A stretch of 64,000 bases of DNA from Bacteroidota bacterium (GCA_008933835.1 WBUG01000007.1:17517-81516); one strand, 5' to 3'. Shown: positions 47,468-56,323, numbered from the stretch's first letter. Notes: a model not told the origin generated them from the letters alone. Translations and numbers: made by a program.

Positions 47468-47767
47468 ATGCATGACAGGAAAGCGGTGCTGCTGGCGGCC
47501 ATCGCGCATCCGAACAGGATCAGGATCCTGGAGGAACTGCGCGGTACGGTGAAGTGCAACTGCGAGCTCGCCCCCGCACTCGGTCTGGAACAATCGAACC
47601 TTTCCCGCCACCTGAAAGTCCTGACCGATGCCGGCGTGCTGGTGTCGTGGCGCGAGGGAGTGCGGGTGAACTTCAAGGTCGCCGACGCGCAGGTGTACGG
47701 CATCATCGACCTGGCCGGAACGGTCGCGCGGCGCACCGTCCCTTCACCGGCAATGGAGGAAGCATGA
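47468..47767 (+). CDS. ArsR-family repressor (second copy)
   Basis: A 99-residue winged-helix protein (from MHDRKAVLLAAIAHPNRIRIL). C30-x-C32 (TVKCNCELAP) in the alpha3 region is the classic ArsR metalloid site; the recognition helix lies in LEQSNLSRHLKVLTDAGVL. Start: the ATG at 47456 touches the AAGGAG ribosome site, so the ATG at 47468 is preferred. It heads a separate unit with the permease and small thioredoxin. Confidence 0.88.
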   Translation: MHDRKAVLLAAIAHPNRIRILEELRGTVKCNCELAPALGLEQSNLSRHLKVLTDAGVLVSWREGVRVNFKVADAQVYGIIDLAGTVARRTVPSPAMEEA

Positions 47768-47795
47768 CCGTTCGTTCACACACCGGACCGGCGCG

Positions 47796-48824
47796 ATGAG
47801 ACCGCTCGGCACCATGCAGCGGTACGCCCTCGCCGCCCTTTCCCTGCCCGTGTGGCTGTTCCTCTACGGTTCGCTCGATGCCGCGGCGCGGTTCGTCGTG
47901 TACGGTCTCCTTCGGCTGGAGGGAGCCGGCCGTTTTGCGGAAGCGCTCTTCTTCTTCGTGTACGAAGTCCCCAAAGTGCTGATGCTGCTCACCCTCGTCG
48001 TGTTCGCGGTCGGCATCGTCCGGACGTACTTCTCCCCGGAACGGACCCGCGCCGCGCTGGAGGGGAAACCGTTGTTCGTCGGGAACGTCATGGCCGCCGC
48101 ACTGGGCATCGTCACGCCGTTCTGCTCCTGCTCCGCCATCCCGCTCTTCCTGGGCTTCGTCGAGGCCGGCATCCCGCTCGGCGTCACCTTCTCGTTCCTC
48201 ATCGCCGCGCCGATGATCAACGAGGTGGCGGTGGTGCTGCTGCTGGGACTGTTCGGCTGGGAGACGGCGCTCCTCTACGTCTCCATGGGACTCGTCATCG
48301 CGATCTCCTCCGGGTGGTTCATCGGCCGGCTCCGTATGGAGCGGTACGTCGAAGAGTGGGTCTACGCGGTCCGCACCACGCATGCGGCGGCGGAGGAGGC
48401 GGTCCCGTCGTTCAGCGAGCGTCTCGACCGCAGCCGGGAGTCGGTGAAGGAGGTCGTCGGCAAGGTGTGGCCGTACATCGTGCTCGGCATCGCCATCGGG
48501 GCGGGAGTGCACGGCTACGTGCCGGAGAACTTCATGGCGGGCATCATGGGGAAGGACGTCTGGTGGTCGGTGCCGCTGTCGGTGCTCATCGGCGTTCCGA
48601 TGTACTCGAACGCCGCCGGCATCATCCCCGTGGTGCAGGCGCTGCTGGGGAAGGGGGCGGCGCTCGGCACCGCGCTGGCGTTCATGATGTCCGTCATCGG
48701 TCTCTCGCTCCCCGAGATGATCATTCTCAAGAAGGTCCTGAAGACGCGGCTGATCGCCCTCTTCGCGGGCGTGGTGGCGGCGGGGATCGTCATCGTCGGG
48801 TACATCTTCAACGCTGTCTATTGA
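47796..48824 (+). CDS. ArsP/YraQ-like permease (DUF318)
   Basis: A 342-residue membrane protein with eight hydrophobic segments and the family motif TPFCSCSAIPLFLGFVEAGIPLG (C110, C112). The second half has VPMYSNAAGIIPVVQALLGKG. ArsP of this family exports trivalent organoarsenicals; other members pair with a small thioredoxin, as here, and have no proven substrate. Given ArsM in the same island, methylarsenite is a reasonable substrate guess. It is 28 bases after the second arsR and 16 bases before the thioredoxin. Confidence 0.9.
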   Translation: MRPLGTMQRYALAALSLPVWLFLYGSLDAAARFVVYGLLRLEGAGRFAEALFFFVYEVPKVLMLLTLVVFAVGIVRTYFSPERTRAALEGKPLFVGNVMAAALGIVTPFCSCSAIPLFLGFVEAGIPLGVTFSFLIAAPMINEVAVVLLLGLFGWETALLYVSMGLVIAISSGWFIGRLRMERYVEEWVYAVRTTHAAAEEAVPSFSERLDRSRESVKEVVGKVWPYIVLGIAIGAGVHGYVPENFMAGIMGKDVWWSVPLSVLIGVPMYSNAAGIIPVVQALLGKGAALGTALAFMMSVIGLSLPEMIILKKVLKTRLIALFAGVVAAGIVIVGYIFNAVY

Positions 48825-48840
48825 ACGGAAGGATGCTGTC

Positions 48841-49089
48841 ATGAACATCAAGGTGCTCGGTTCGGGCTGTGCGAACTGCAAGACGCTGGAACGGCGGACG
48901 CTGGAGGCGCTCGACGCGCTGCAGCTGACGGCGGAGGTCGAGAAGGTGACGGAGTACGCCGACATCGCCTCCTACGGCGTCATGCGCACGCCGGGTCTCG
49001 TGCTCGACGGACGGGTGGTGGTGCAGGGGCACGTTCCGACCGTCGAGAAGATCAAAGAACTCATCCTCTCCCCTCGCAACGGATCATGA
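48841..49089 (+). CDS. Small thioredoxin-fold redox protein (redox-active disulfide protein 2 type)
   Basis: An 82-residue thioredoxin-like protein with active site GCANC (C10, C13), MRTPGLVLDGRVVVQG and the cis-Pro. This small family is regularly encoded next to DUF318/ArsP-like permeases. It might reduce the metalloid or the permease cysteines. It overlaps the start of the following spacer; the amidase signal ATG lies 14 bases after the stop. Confidence 0.92.
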   Translation: MNIKVLGSGCANCKTLERRTLEALDALQLTAEVEKVTEYADIASYGVMRTPGLVLDGRVVVQGHVPTVEKIKELILSPRNGS

Positions 49090-49103
49090 ACGGAGTTCGG
49101 ACC

Positions 49104-49718
49104 ATGAAAACGATCCTCTTCCTTTTCGCCGCCCTCCTGCTCGCGCTCGCGGGCTGTTCATCGTCGAAGGAGTTCTCGTACGCGGACGCCGAGTCCGCCG
49201 TCATCCCCGCCGAACGCTGGGGCGGCGTACCGGCAGCCGATTCGCTCGCCCGGCGGCACGTCATCACGCACATCACATTGCATCATCAGGGGGAACCGTT
49301 CCCGCGCGGAAAGGACCCGCAGCAGTACCTCCGGAATCTCCAGTCCTGGTCCCGCTCCGCGAAGAACTGGATCGACATCCCGTACCACTACATCATCGAC
49401 CTGGACGGGAACGTCTACGAGGGTCGCCGCATCGAGTACGCCGGCGACACGAACACGGAGTACGATCCCTCCGGCCATGCGCTCATCGAAGTGGTGGGGA
49501 ACTTCGAAGAGGTCGAGCCGAATCAGGAGCAGCTGGACGCCGTCGTGCGTACCATGACCTGGCTCGCCGTCAAGTACAATGTCCCGCCGGACTCCATCCG
49601 CGCGCACAAGGATTACTCGTCGAAGACCGTCTGTCCCGGCAAAAACCTGTATCGCTACATCGAGAACGGGTACTTCCGCGACGCCGTCACGGAGAATCTC
49701 CGCCGCCGTCAGCCCTAA
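49104..49718 (+). CDS. N-acetylmuramoyl-L-alanine amidase (PGRP/Amidase_2) lipoprotein
   Basis: A 204-residue exported protein with a lipoprotein signal (LLLALAGCSSSK, lipobox Cys near 17). The amidase domain has zinc-ligand-like H in THITLHHQGE and in RAHKDYSSKTVCPGKNLY, plus PYHYIIDLDGNVYEGRR (PGRP core). It cleaves the stem peptide from muramic acid, acting at the cell envelope. The start ATG at 49104 opens the signal; an in-frame ATG at 49086 overlaps the thioredoxin stop and is less likely. Confidence 0.92.
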   Translation: MKTILFLFAALLLALAGCSSSKEFSYADAESAVIPAERWGGVPAADSLARRHVITHITLHHQGEPFPRGKDPQQYLRNLQSWSRSAKNWIDIPYHYIIDLDGNVYEGRRIEYAGDTNTEYDPSGHALIEVVGNFEEVEPNQEQLDAVVRTMTWLAVKYNVPPDSIRAHKDYSSKTVCPGKNLYRYIENGYFRDAVTENLRRRQP

Positions 49719-50024
49719 GAAGATCTCACACAAAGACACAAAGAGGAGAGGGCTCCGTGTTGTGATTCGTGGCTTGTGATTTGTGTTTTGTGATTTGTGA
49801 TTTGTTCTTTACCCCCATCTGTACATCTGCGGCAATGTGTTTTGTGTTTTGTGTTTTGTGTTATGTGTTTTGTCACTTGTGCTATATTTCCTTTCCGTCA
49901 ATTGTTCAATCTACAATCCTCCTTTCCCCGCTCTCACCGTTTTTCGCCGATATTCCGCACATTTCCCCCGGCACGGATTTCGCATCTATAATAGCATGAC
50001 TGTCACACAGAAAAGCCGGCGTCC
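49719..50024. other. 306-bp AT-rich low-complexity spacer
   Basis: No gene. The first part repeats GTGATTTGTG and GTGTTTTGTG words (49755-49875). It ends with TCTATAATAGC (49985-49994), which resembles a -10 element. Weak ORFs here are artefacts of the repeats. A 10-codon ORF at 49996-50028 overlaps the start of the next gene by ATGA, but it would begin at or before the expected transcription start. Confidence 0.6.
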
Positions 50025-50240
50025 ATGATCACCACCGCCGGTACATCCCTCTCCCCCTACGTCGTCGCCACCCAGGTGGCGGAGAACCAGGTGAAGCAGA
50101 AGGCCGCCCAGAAGGCCGTGAGCGATGCCATCAAGGCGGAAGCGCTCCGGGCCTCCACCACTGTGAAACCCTCCGGCGCGGTCCCGAAGGACCGTCCCGC
50201 CGCCGAGGAATCCCGCCCGTCCATCGACCGCCGCATGTAG
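50025..50240 (+). CDS. Small protein of unknown function (71 residues)
   Basis: MITTAGTSLSPYVVATQVAENQVKQ... is a hydrophilic, Ala/Lys/Glu-rich 71-residue protein, probably with one amphipathic helix (residues 14-45) and a disordered Pro-rich tail. No motif is recognised. In favour of it being real: GC-biased codon use like its neighbours, and its own terminator at 50253. Against: no clear ribosome site and no known family. Confidence 0.5.
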   Translation: MITTAGTSLSPYVVATQVAENQVKQKAAQKAVSDAIKAEALRASTTVKPSGAVPKDRPAAEESRPSIDRRM

Positions 50241-50252
50241 CGGCACCTCCGG

Positions 50253-50292
50253 CCTGCACGGCGACCGCTCCGGCGGCGCCGTGCGGGTTTTT
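50253..50292 (+). terminator. Terminator after the 71-residue gene
   Basis: CCTGCACGGCG pairs with CGCCGTGCGGG (one G-U), 13-base loop, followed by five T. Confidence 0.72.
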
Positions 50293-50306
50293 AAAGGAAA
50301 ATTTCG

Positions 50307-50359
50307 TATATTGGTCCAATCAATTGAACGTCCCGGGTCGCCATTCGGGACGTTTTTTT
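50307..50359 (+). promoter_or_regulatory. typA leader: -7 box followed by terminator-like hairpin
   Basis: TATATTG (50307-50313) is a good -7 box without a proper TTG upstream. About 14 bases later AACGTCCCG / CGGGACGTT (50327-50354) forms a hairpin followed by seven T. If the promoter is used, the hairpin sits at the very 5-prime end of the typA mRNA, as an attenuator or stability hairpin; otherwise it is a second terminator for upstream transcription. Confidence 0.55.
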
Positions 50360-50400
50360 ATGCAGGGAGGCGCCGGCGGACCGGCGCACAGAGGACCGAT

Positions 50401-52248
50401 ATGATCCCCCAGAGCAACATCCGCAACATCGCCATCATCGCCCATGTGGACCACGGCAAGACGACGCTCGTGGACCAGCTGCTGCGGCAGACCGGCACGT
50501 TCCGCGACAACCAGCAGGTCGAGACCCGCGTGATGGACTCCAACGCGCAGGAGAAGGAGCGCGGCATCACCATCCTGGCGAAGAACACCGCCGTCTTCTA
50601 CACCGACAAGAAGACCAAGGCGAAGTACAAGATCAACATCGTGGACACCCCCGGCCACTCGGACTTCGCCGGCGAGGTGGAACGGACGCTGAAGATGGTG
50701 GACGGCGTGCTGCTGCTGGTGGACGCCTCCGAAGGACCGCTGCCGGGGACGAAGTTCGTGCTGAAGAAGTCCCTCGACCTGGACCTGCAGCCCATCGTCG
50801 TCATCAACAAGATCGACCGGAAGGACGCCCGCGCGCACGAGGTGCTGGACGAAGTGTTCGAGCTCTTCCTCTCCCTCGGCGCCAACGACCATCAGCTCGA
50901 TTTCCCGACCATCTACGCCATCTCCAAGCAGGGGATCGCGAAGCGCGAACTGGAGCACGAGAGCACCACGCTCGAGCCGCTCTTCGAGGCGATCGTCAGC
51001 AAGGTGCCGGCGCCGAAGGGGGAACTGAACGAACCGTTCCAGATGCTCGTCACCACCATCGACTACAACGACTACCTCGGCCGCCTCGGCATCGGCAAGG
51101 TGCACCGCGGCACCATCAAGATGGGGGGCCAGATGGAGGTCATCCACCGCGACGGGTCGAAGGAGGACGCGCGCGTCACGAAGATCTACACCTTCGAGGG
51201 ACTGAAGCGTGTGGAGGTGAACGAGGCGAGCGTGGGGGACATCATCGCCCTCGCGGGGATGGAGGACGTGGACATCGGCGAGACCATCGTGGACGCCGCC
51301 GACCCGACGCCGCTTCCGTTCGTCGCCATCGAGGAGCCGACCCTCTCCATGAACTTCGTGGTGAACAACTCCCCCTTCGCGGGACAGGACGGCAAGTACG
51401 TCACCACGCGCAACCTGCAGGAGCGCCTGATGCGCGAGCTCCGCTCCAACGTGAGCCTGCAGGTGGAGCTGACCGATTCGCCCGACTCCTTCAAGGTGAG
51501 CGGCCGCGGCGAACTGCACCTCGGCGTGCTCATCGAGAACATGCGGCGCGAAGGGTACGAGCTGCAGGTGTCGCGTCCGGAGGTGATCTACAAGCGCATC
51601 GACGACGTGCTGTGCGAGCCCATCGAGCACGTCATCATCGACGTGCCGGACGAGCACACCGGCACCGTCATCGAGAACCTCGGCAAGCGCAAGGGAGAGA
51701 TGAAGAACATGATCTCCAACAACGGGAACACCCGCCTGGAGTTCTTCGTCCCGGCCCGCGGCCTCATCGGCTTCCGGAACGAGTTCATGACGCAGACCAA
51801 GGGGACCGGCATCCTGCACCACAACTTCCACGGGTACGAGCCGTTCAAGGGGGAACTGACGCACCGCACCCGCGGCGCGCTGGTGGCGCTCGAGACCGGC
51901 GAGGCGGTGGCGTACGGCATGTTCAAGCTGCAGGAACGCTCCACCTTCTTCGTGGAACCGGGCACTAAGGTGTACGCCGGGATGATCGTGGGGGAGAACT
52001 CGCGCGAGGGGGACATGACGGTGAACGTCTGCAAGACCAAGGCGCTCACCAACATGCGCGCCTCGGGCTCGGACGAGGCGGTGCGCCTCGAACCGCCGCG
52101 GCTCATGACGCTGGAACAGGCCATCGAATGGATCGGCGACGACGAGTACGTGGAAGTGACCCCGAACTTCATCCGCCTGCGGAAGAAGTACCTGGACCAC
52201 AACGAACGGAACAGGATGTCCAAGAAGAAGAATGCGGTGGAAGAGTAA
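50401..52248 (+). CDS. typA: Ribosome-associated GTPase TypA/BipA
   Basis: A 615-residue translational GTPase. G1 AHVDHGKTT (residues 14-22), switch region RGIT, G3 DTPGHSDF, G4 NKIDR, then domains II, III, V and the BipA-specific C-terminal domain ([26 protein letters not shown]). It helps 50S assembly and stress or cold adaptation. The start is the ATG at 50401 (GACCGAT just upstream, conserved start [20 protein letters not shown]). Monocistronic, ended by the terminator at 52371. Confidence 0.97.
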   Translation: MIPQSNIRNIAIIAHVDHGKTTLVDQLLRQTGTFRDNQQVETRVMDSNAQEKERGITILAKNTAVFYTDKKTKAKYKINIVDTPGHSDFAGEVERTLKMVDGVLLLVDASEGPLPGTKFVLKKSLDLDLQPIVVINKIDRKDARAHEVLDEVFELFLSLGANDHQLDFPTIYAISKQGIAKRELEHESTTLEPLFEAIVSKVPAPKGELNEPFQMLVTTIDYNDYLGRLGIGKVHRGTIKMGGQMEVIHRDGSKEDARVTKIYTFEGLKRVEVNEASVGDIIALAGMEDVDIGETIVDAADPTPLPFVAIEEPTLSMNFVVNNSPFAGQDGKYVTTRNLQERLMRELRSNVSLQVELTDSPDSFKVSGRGELHLGVLIENMRREGYELQVSRPEVIYKRIDDVLCEPIEHVIIDVPDEHTGTVIENLGKRKGEMKNMISNNGNTRLEFFVPARGLIGFRNEFMTQTKGTGILHHNFHGYEPFKGELTHRTRGALVALETGEAVAYGMFKLQERSTFFVEPGTKVYAGMIVGENSREGDMTVNVCKTKALTNMRASGSDEAVRLEPPRLMTLEQAIEWIGDDEYVEVTPNFIRLRKKYLDHNERNRMSKKKNAVEE

Positions 52249-52258
52249 GGGGAGGAAG

Positions 52259-52320
52259 GAATCATTGAATCATTGAATCATTGAATCATTGATTCATCGG
52301 TTCATTGATTCAATACGGTA
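52259..52320. repeat. Simple repeat of TCATTGAA words
   Basis: ATCATTGA repeats at about 10-base spacing (52261-52310). A second similar tract is at 52429-52490 on the other side of the terminator, reaching the stop of the DinB gene. Confidence 0.8.
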
Positions 52321-52370
52321 ACGATGCTGCGCCATTGCACGGCATGAGCGAGGGTCTTTCCATTACAGTA

Positions 52371-52404
52371 AAAGCCTTTCCGGCAGCGGAAGGGCTTTTT
52401 TTTT
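52371..52404. terminator. Terminator between typA and dinB-like gene
   Basis: AAAGCCTTTCCG pairs with CGGAAGGGCTTT (one mismatch), GCAG loop, then a run of about nine T on the plus strand and AAAA on the left, so it can act in both directions between two convergent genes. Confidence 0.85.
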
Positions 52405-52485
52405 CGCAAGAAGGGATTGGTTCGTTGAGTCATCGGTTCATTGATTCAATGAAACAATGATCCAATGAGCCGATGATTCATTGTT

Positions 52486-53028
52486 TCATCGACCTCGCAG
52501 GTCGTTGTTTTCCAGAAGCGGCATGTAGCGTTCATTGATGATCCCGAAGTGCCACCGCTGATGCCCCGGCAGGATGAAGCCGACGGAGGCGACGGTGTAC
52601 GGTCCCTTGAACCCCATCCCGCTCCGGGCGAGCATCTCGGGGGTGAAGGAGGAGAAGAGCTGGAGCGTGGAGTGATGGAGCGTGCGGAGTTCGGCGACGA
52701 GCTCCTCCGCCGAGCGGCGGTTCGCGTCGGACGCGGCGCCGTACTCGTCCTCGGAATAGGAGGGGAGCCGGACGCTCTCCTTCCGCGCGAACGCCAGCGC
52801 GCGGTAGCAGAAGATCCGTTCCGTATCGATGAGATGCTGCAGGATCTCCTTCACGGACCACTTCCCCGGCGCGTACGCCCGGTCCCCCAGCGCCGTCCAC
52901 TTCCCCACCGGCGCCATGTCCAGCTCCGCAATGCTGATGCGGATCGCCTCCAGCAGCTCCACATCGTCCGTCTTCAGTATGTACCGGTCGAAGTACTCCG
53001 GCATGGGGGAAAGCTGGGAACGAAGCAT
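52486..53028 (-). CDS. DinB-family (DfsB/YfiT-like) protein
   Basis: A 180-residue four-helix-bundle protein. Metal-binding His candidates are in EILQHLIDTERIF and GHQRWHFGIINERYM (H-x3-H), plus ELRTLHHSTLQLF. The layout AELDMAPVGKWTALGDRAYAPGKWSVKEILQHLIDTER is typical of the YfiT/DinB_2 group. The function is probably a thiol- or metal-dependent transferase, unproven. Start ATG at 53028 is chosen over 53004; the frame opens earlier only at a TTG. Confidence 0.87.
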   Translation of the reverse strand: MLRSQLSPMPEYFDRYILKTDDVELLEAIRISIAELDMAPVGKWTALGDRAYAPGKWSVKEILQHLIDTERIFCYRALAFARKESVRLPSYSEDEYGAASDANRRSAEELVAELRTLHHSTLQLFSSFTPEMLARSGMGFKGPYTVASVGFILPGHQRWHFGIINERYMPLLENNDLRGR

Positions 53029-53198
53029 AGGCGCTCTCAACAAAATGAATAATTAAGAATGAAGAATGAACGGGGGAGGTGAAACGCGACCCGTGATTTG
53101 TGATGTGGGACTTGTGATTTCCCTCCATTTTCTTTCCTGAAATAACACAATTTCCTCCAGAGAATCCACCCGCGGTGTCTTTCCACCGGAAAAGGCCG

Positions 53199-53206
53199 TA
53201 TCTTTG
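53199..53206 (+). promoter_or_regulatory. Possible -7 box TATCTTTG at the AraC gene
   Basis: An exact TAnnTTTG match overlapping the first possible start codon (TTG 53204) of the regulator gene. If real, transcription starts near 53213 and translation would begin at the ATG at 53237. Confidence 0.35.
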
Positions 53207-53209
53207 AGC

Positions 53210-54382
53210 GTGGAACTCACCGTCGCGCATATCGCGATGATCGTGGCGGCCTCGCAGTCATTCCTGCTCGCCGTCCTCATCCTGCAGAAGCACCGCGCCC
53301 TCTTCGCGAACCGCTTCCTCGCGCTGCTGCTCCTCTCCTTCACCGTCATCCTGCTGCACATGTTCTTTCAGGACATCGGTGTGTACCAGCGTTTTCCGGT
53401 GCTCTATCTGGCGGTCGGGGCTCCGCTCGCCGCGTCGCAGCTGCAGTACCTCTACACGAAGTACCTGCTCGGACGCGAATCGTCCTTCCGCCGGAGCGAC
53501 TGGCTCCACTTCCTCCCCTTCGCCCTCTTCGAGACCGGCATGGGGGCGGCGATGCTCTTCGGCTGGGCGGACTTCACGGACGCCGCCATCGCCAGTCCCG
53601 AGACCGCCCCGCTCTTCTTCCGCGCGCTCAACTGGGTCTTCATCGCGCAGGGGGTGACGTACATGTCCGCCTCCCTCCGTCTCATCGTGCGGTACGACCG
53701 GCACCTGAAGGACGTCATCTCCTCCTCGCTGGACGAGATGCGCATGACGTGGCTCCGCAACATCACCATCGCCGGGCTCACGGCGTGGTCCCTCTTCTTC
53801 GTGGAGGACCTGCTCCTGACGCAGGGGGTGAACCTCTCCAACTTCGTCTTCGTCTCCGTGCTCTTCGCCCTGTACGTGTACGCGATGGGGTTCGTGGGAC
53901 TGACCAAATCGGAGATCTTCTCCTCCCCCGCGGTGGAAGAGACGATGCAGCAGGTGTCGCGCATCGATGCGGACGAACGGACCGCCGGCGCCAAGTACGA
54001 ACGCTCCGGCCTCAGCCCGGACGCGGCGGAAACGCTCGCCGCGCGCGTGACGGCGCTGATGGAGACCGACGGGGTGTACACGGACCCGATGCTCACCCTG
54101 GCACAGCTGGCCGAATCGCTCGCCGTCTCTCCGCACCACCTCTCCGAAGCGATCAACACCCGGCTCGGTAAGAACTTCTACGACCTCGTGAACGGCCACC
54201 GCATCGCCCGGGTGAAACGCGACCTGGCGGACCCGGCGAAGAAGCATCTCAAGATCCTCTCCCTCGCGTTCGATGCGGGGTTCAATTCCAAGGCCTCCTT
54301 CAACACCCTCTTCAAGGAACAGACCGGCGTCACGCCGTCCGAGTACCGGAAGAGCATCCTCCACACGTCCGGCGACGAATGA
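53210..54382 (+). CDS. Membrane-bound AraC-family transcriptional regulator
   Basis: A 390-residue protein with seven hydrophobic segments (about 1-240) and a C-terminal AraC HTH pair (about 285-385: LTLAQLAESLAVSPHHLSEAINTRLGKNFYDLVNGHRI; LSLAFDAGFNSKASFNTLFKEQTGVTPSEYRK). Same architecture as the regulator at 27700. The start could be TTG 53204, GTG 53210 or ATG 53237; the GTG is a compromise. The stop overlaps the GH5 glycosidase start, so the regulator probably controls that enzyme. Confidence 0.88.
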   Translation: MELTVAHIAMIVAASQSFLLAVLILQKHRALFANRFLALLLLSFTVILLHMFFQDIGVYQRFPVLYLAVGAPLAASQLQYLYTKYLLGRESSFRRSDWLHFLPFALFETGMGAAMLFGWADFTDAAIASPETAPLFFRALNWVFIAQGVTYMSASLRLIVRYDRHLKDVISSSLDEMRMTWLRNITIAGLTAWSLFFVEDLLLTQGVNLSNFVFVSVLFALYVYAMGFVGLTKSEIFSSPAVEETMQQVSRIDADERTAGAKYERSGLSPDAAETLAARVTALMETDGVYTDPMLTLAQLAESLAVSPHHLSEAINTRLGKNFYDLVNGHRIARVKRDLADPAKKHLKILSLAFDAGFNSKASFNTLFKEQTGVTPSEYRKSILHTSGDE

Positions 54383-56307
54383 TGACGCTCCGAACGCTCC
54401 TGCTCCTGACCGCGGCCCTCTGCACGGCGCACGCCCAGAACGCCCCCTTCTCCCGCGGCGTGAACCTCACCAACTGGTTCCAGGAGGCCTCACCGCGGCA
54501 GATCCAGTTCTCGAAGTACACGAAGAAGGACTTCGCGGACATCAAGGCGCTCGGCTGCGACGTCATCCGCCTCCCCGTCAACCTGCACGCGATGACCTCC
54601 GGCGCGCCGTTGTACACGCCGGACCCGCTCTTCCTCGGCATGCTGGACCAGGCGGTGAACTGGGCGGAGGAACTGGGACTCCACATCATCATCGACAATC
54701 ACACGTTCGACCCGGCGGTCGACACGCCGGTGAACATCTACACGGTGCTGGTGCCGGTCTGGAAGCAGATGGCGGCGCACCTGAAGGGACGCTCGACGCT
54801 CGTCCACTACGAAGTGCTGAACGAACCGCACGGCATCAACGAACATCTCTGGAACACCATCCAGAAGATGGTCATCGACACCATCCGCTCGGTGGACACG
54901 AAGCACACCATCATCGTCGGTCCCGCCAACTGGAACGCCCTGTCGAGCCTCGCCGGCATGCCGGCGTACGCGGACACGAACCTCATCTACACCTTCCACT
55001 TCTACGACCCGTTCCTCTTCACGCACCAGGGGGCGAGCTGGGCCTCCCCCTCCCTCGTGCCGCTCGCGGGAATGCCGTTCCCCTACGATGCGGCGCGGAT
55101 GCCGGCGCTGCCGGACACGCTGAAGGGGACGTGGATCCAGGATTCCTACAACGGATACGCCGTCACGGGAACCAACGCGGCGGTCACTTCGACGCTCGAC
55201 GACGCCGCGGCGTTCCGCACCGCGCGCAATGTGCCGCTGCTGTGCGGGGAGCTCGGCGTCTTCATCCCGAACAGTCCGGACAGCGACCGGGTGCGGTGGT
55301 ACGGACTGGTCCGTTCCCGCCTCGAACAGCACGGCATCGCCTGGACGATGTGGGACTATCAGGGCGGGTTCGGGCTGTTCCGGAACGGCACCGCAGAACA
55401 GTTCGAGCATGACGTGAACGTGCCGCTGGTCTCCGCGCTGGGACTGACCGTCCCGCCGCAGACGCCGTACGTGAAGAGACCGGACTCGGTCTCCGTCGTA
55501 CTGTACGACGATTACGCCGGTCCGCGGCTCCGCACGTACTTCGACGGCGCGTACGCCGACCTCTATTCCACGCAGGCGCCGCACCGCGGCACGTACGCGC
55601 TCCGGTTCGGCGACGCTCCGCAGTACACGGCGGTACAGTTCAAGTTCGTTCCGGAGAAGGACCTCTCGCGGCTCCGCGCCACCGGAGCCACGCTCAAACT
55701 GCACCTCCGCAGCTCATCGCCGAACCTTGCGTTCGACCTCCGGTTCGTGGACACCAAGACCGGTCCGGCGGACCGCCCGTGGCGCATGCGGAAGACCATC
55801 TCCTCCGCGACGGTGCCGTGGGACGGCCAGTGGCATGAGCTGAGCATTCCGCTCGGTTCCTTCACCGAGCACGGCGCGTGGGACAACGGATGGTACGATC
55901 CCGTCGGCGAGTTCGACTGGACCTCGGTGAGCCATTTCGAGATCGTCTCCGAGCAATCGTCGCTCGCGGGAAAAACGGTGTTCTTCGACGATGTCTATAT
56001 TTACCCCAACTTCCCCGGATCGGTCGCCGATGCATCGCTCCCGTCGGCGTTCGCTCTGTTTCAGAATCATCCGAATCCTTTCAACCCCGTCACCACCATT
56101 GCGTATTCCGTGCCGCATGACGGAGCGGTCACGCTCACGGTGTATGACCTGCTCGGACGCGAAGTGTCCGTGCTCTTCAGCGGATTCGCCCGCGCCGGCC
56201 ACCATACCGCATCGTTCGACGCATCACACCTCTCCAGCGGCGTCTATCTCTATCGGCTCACGAGCGGTTCCTTTTCCGCCGCGCGAAAAATGGTCCTCCA
56301 GCGATGA
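54379..56307 (+). CDS. Secreted GH5 (cellulase-family) glycoside hydrolase with T9SS sorting domain
   Basis: A 642-residue exported enzyme. Signal peptide to about residue 20. Catalytic GH5 barrel (25-350): acid/base E149 in YEVLNEPHG, nucleophile E291 in LCGELGVF, plus NHTF and HFYDPFLFTHQG substrate-site motifs. A beta-sandwich domain (about 375-535) resembles a carbohydrate-binding module. The C-terminal sorting domain from about 555 (NHPNPFNPVTTIAYSVPHDG) is almost identical in DNA to that of the next gene. It probably cleaves beta-glucan or mannan outside the cell. The ATG at 54379 overlaps the AraC stop. Confidence 0.92.
   Translation: MMTLRTLLLLTAALCTAHAQNAPFSRGVNLTNWFQEASPRQIQFSKYTKKDFADIKALGCDVIRLPVNLHAMTSGAPLYTPDPLFLGMLDQAVNWAEELGLHIIIDNHTFDPAVDTPVNIYTVLVPVWKQMAAHLKGRSTLVHYEVLNEPHGINEHLWNTIQKMVIDTIRSVDTKHTIIVGPANWNALSSLAGMPAYADTNLIYTFHFYDPFLFTHQGASWASPSLVPLAGMPFPYDAARMPALPDTLKGTWIQDSYNGYAVTGTNAAVTSTLDDAAAFRTARNVPLLCGELGVFIPNSPDSDRVRWYGLVRSRLEQHGIAWTMWDYQGGFGLFRNGTAEQFEHDVNVPLVSALGLTVPPQTPYVKRPDSVSVVLYDDYAGPRLRTYFDGAYADLYSTQAPHRGTYALRFGDAPQYTAVQFKFVPEKDLSRLRATGATLKLHLRSSSPNLAFDLRFVDTKTGPADRPWRMRKTISSATVPWDGQWHELSIPLGSFTEHGAWDNGWYDPVGEFDWTSVSHFEIVSEQSSLAGKTVFFDDVYIYPNFPGSVADASLPSAFALFQNHPNPFNPVTTIAYSVPHDGAVTLTVYDLLGREVSVLFSGFARAGHHTASFDASHLSSGVYLYRLTSGSFSAARKMVLQR
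56074..56307 (+). repeat. Sorting-domain direct repeat, copy A
   Basis: A 234-bp stretch encoding the C-terminal sorting domain of the GH5 protein. It aligns without gaps to 57626-57859, with 17 differences by hand count. Confidence 0.9.
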
Positions 56308-56323
56308 AGACGGAGAAGACTTT

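Noticed and set aside
49769..50028. Three short hydrophobic Phe/Cys-rich ORFs
   Set aside because: They are low-complexity GTGTTTTGTG repeats read in different frames.
49996..50028. A 10-codon leader peptide overlapping the 71-residue gene
   Set aside because: If TATAAT at 49987 is the -10 box, its ATG lies at or before the transcription start; kept only as a remark.
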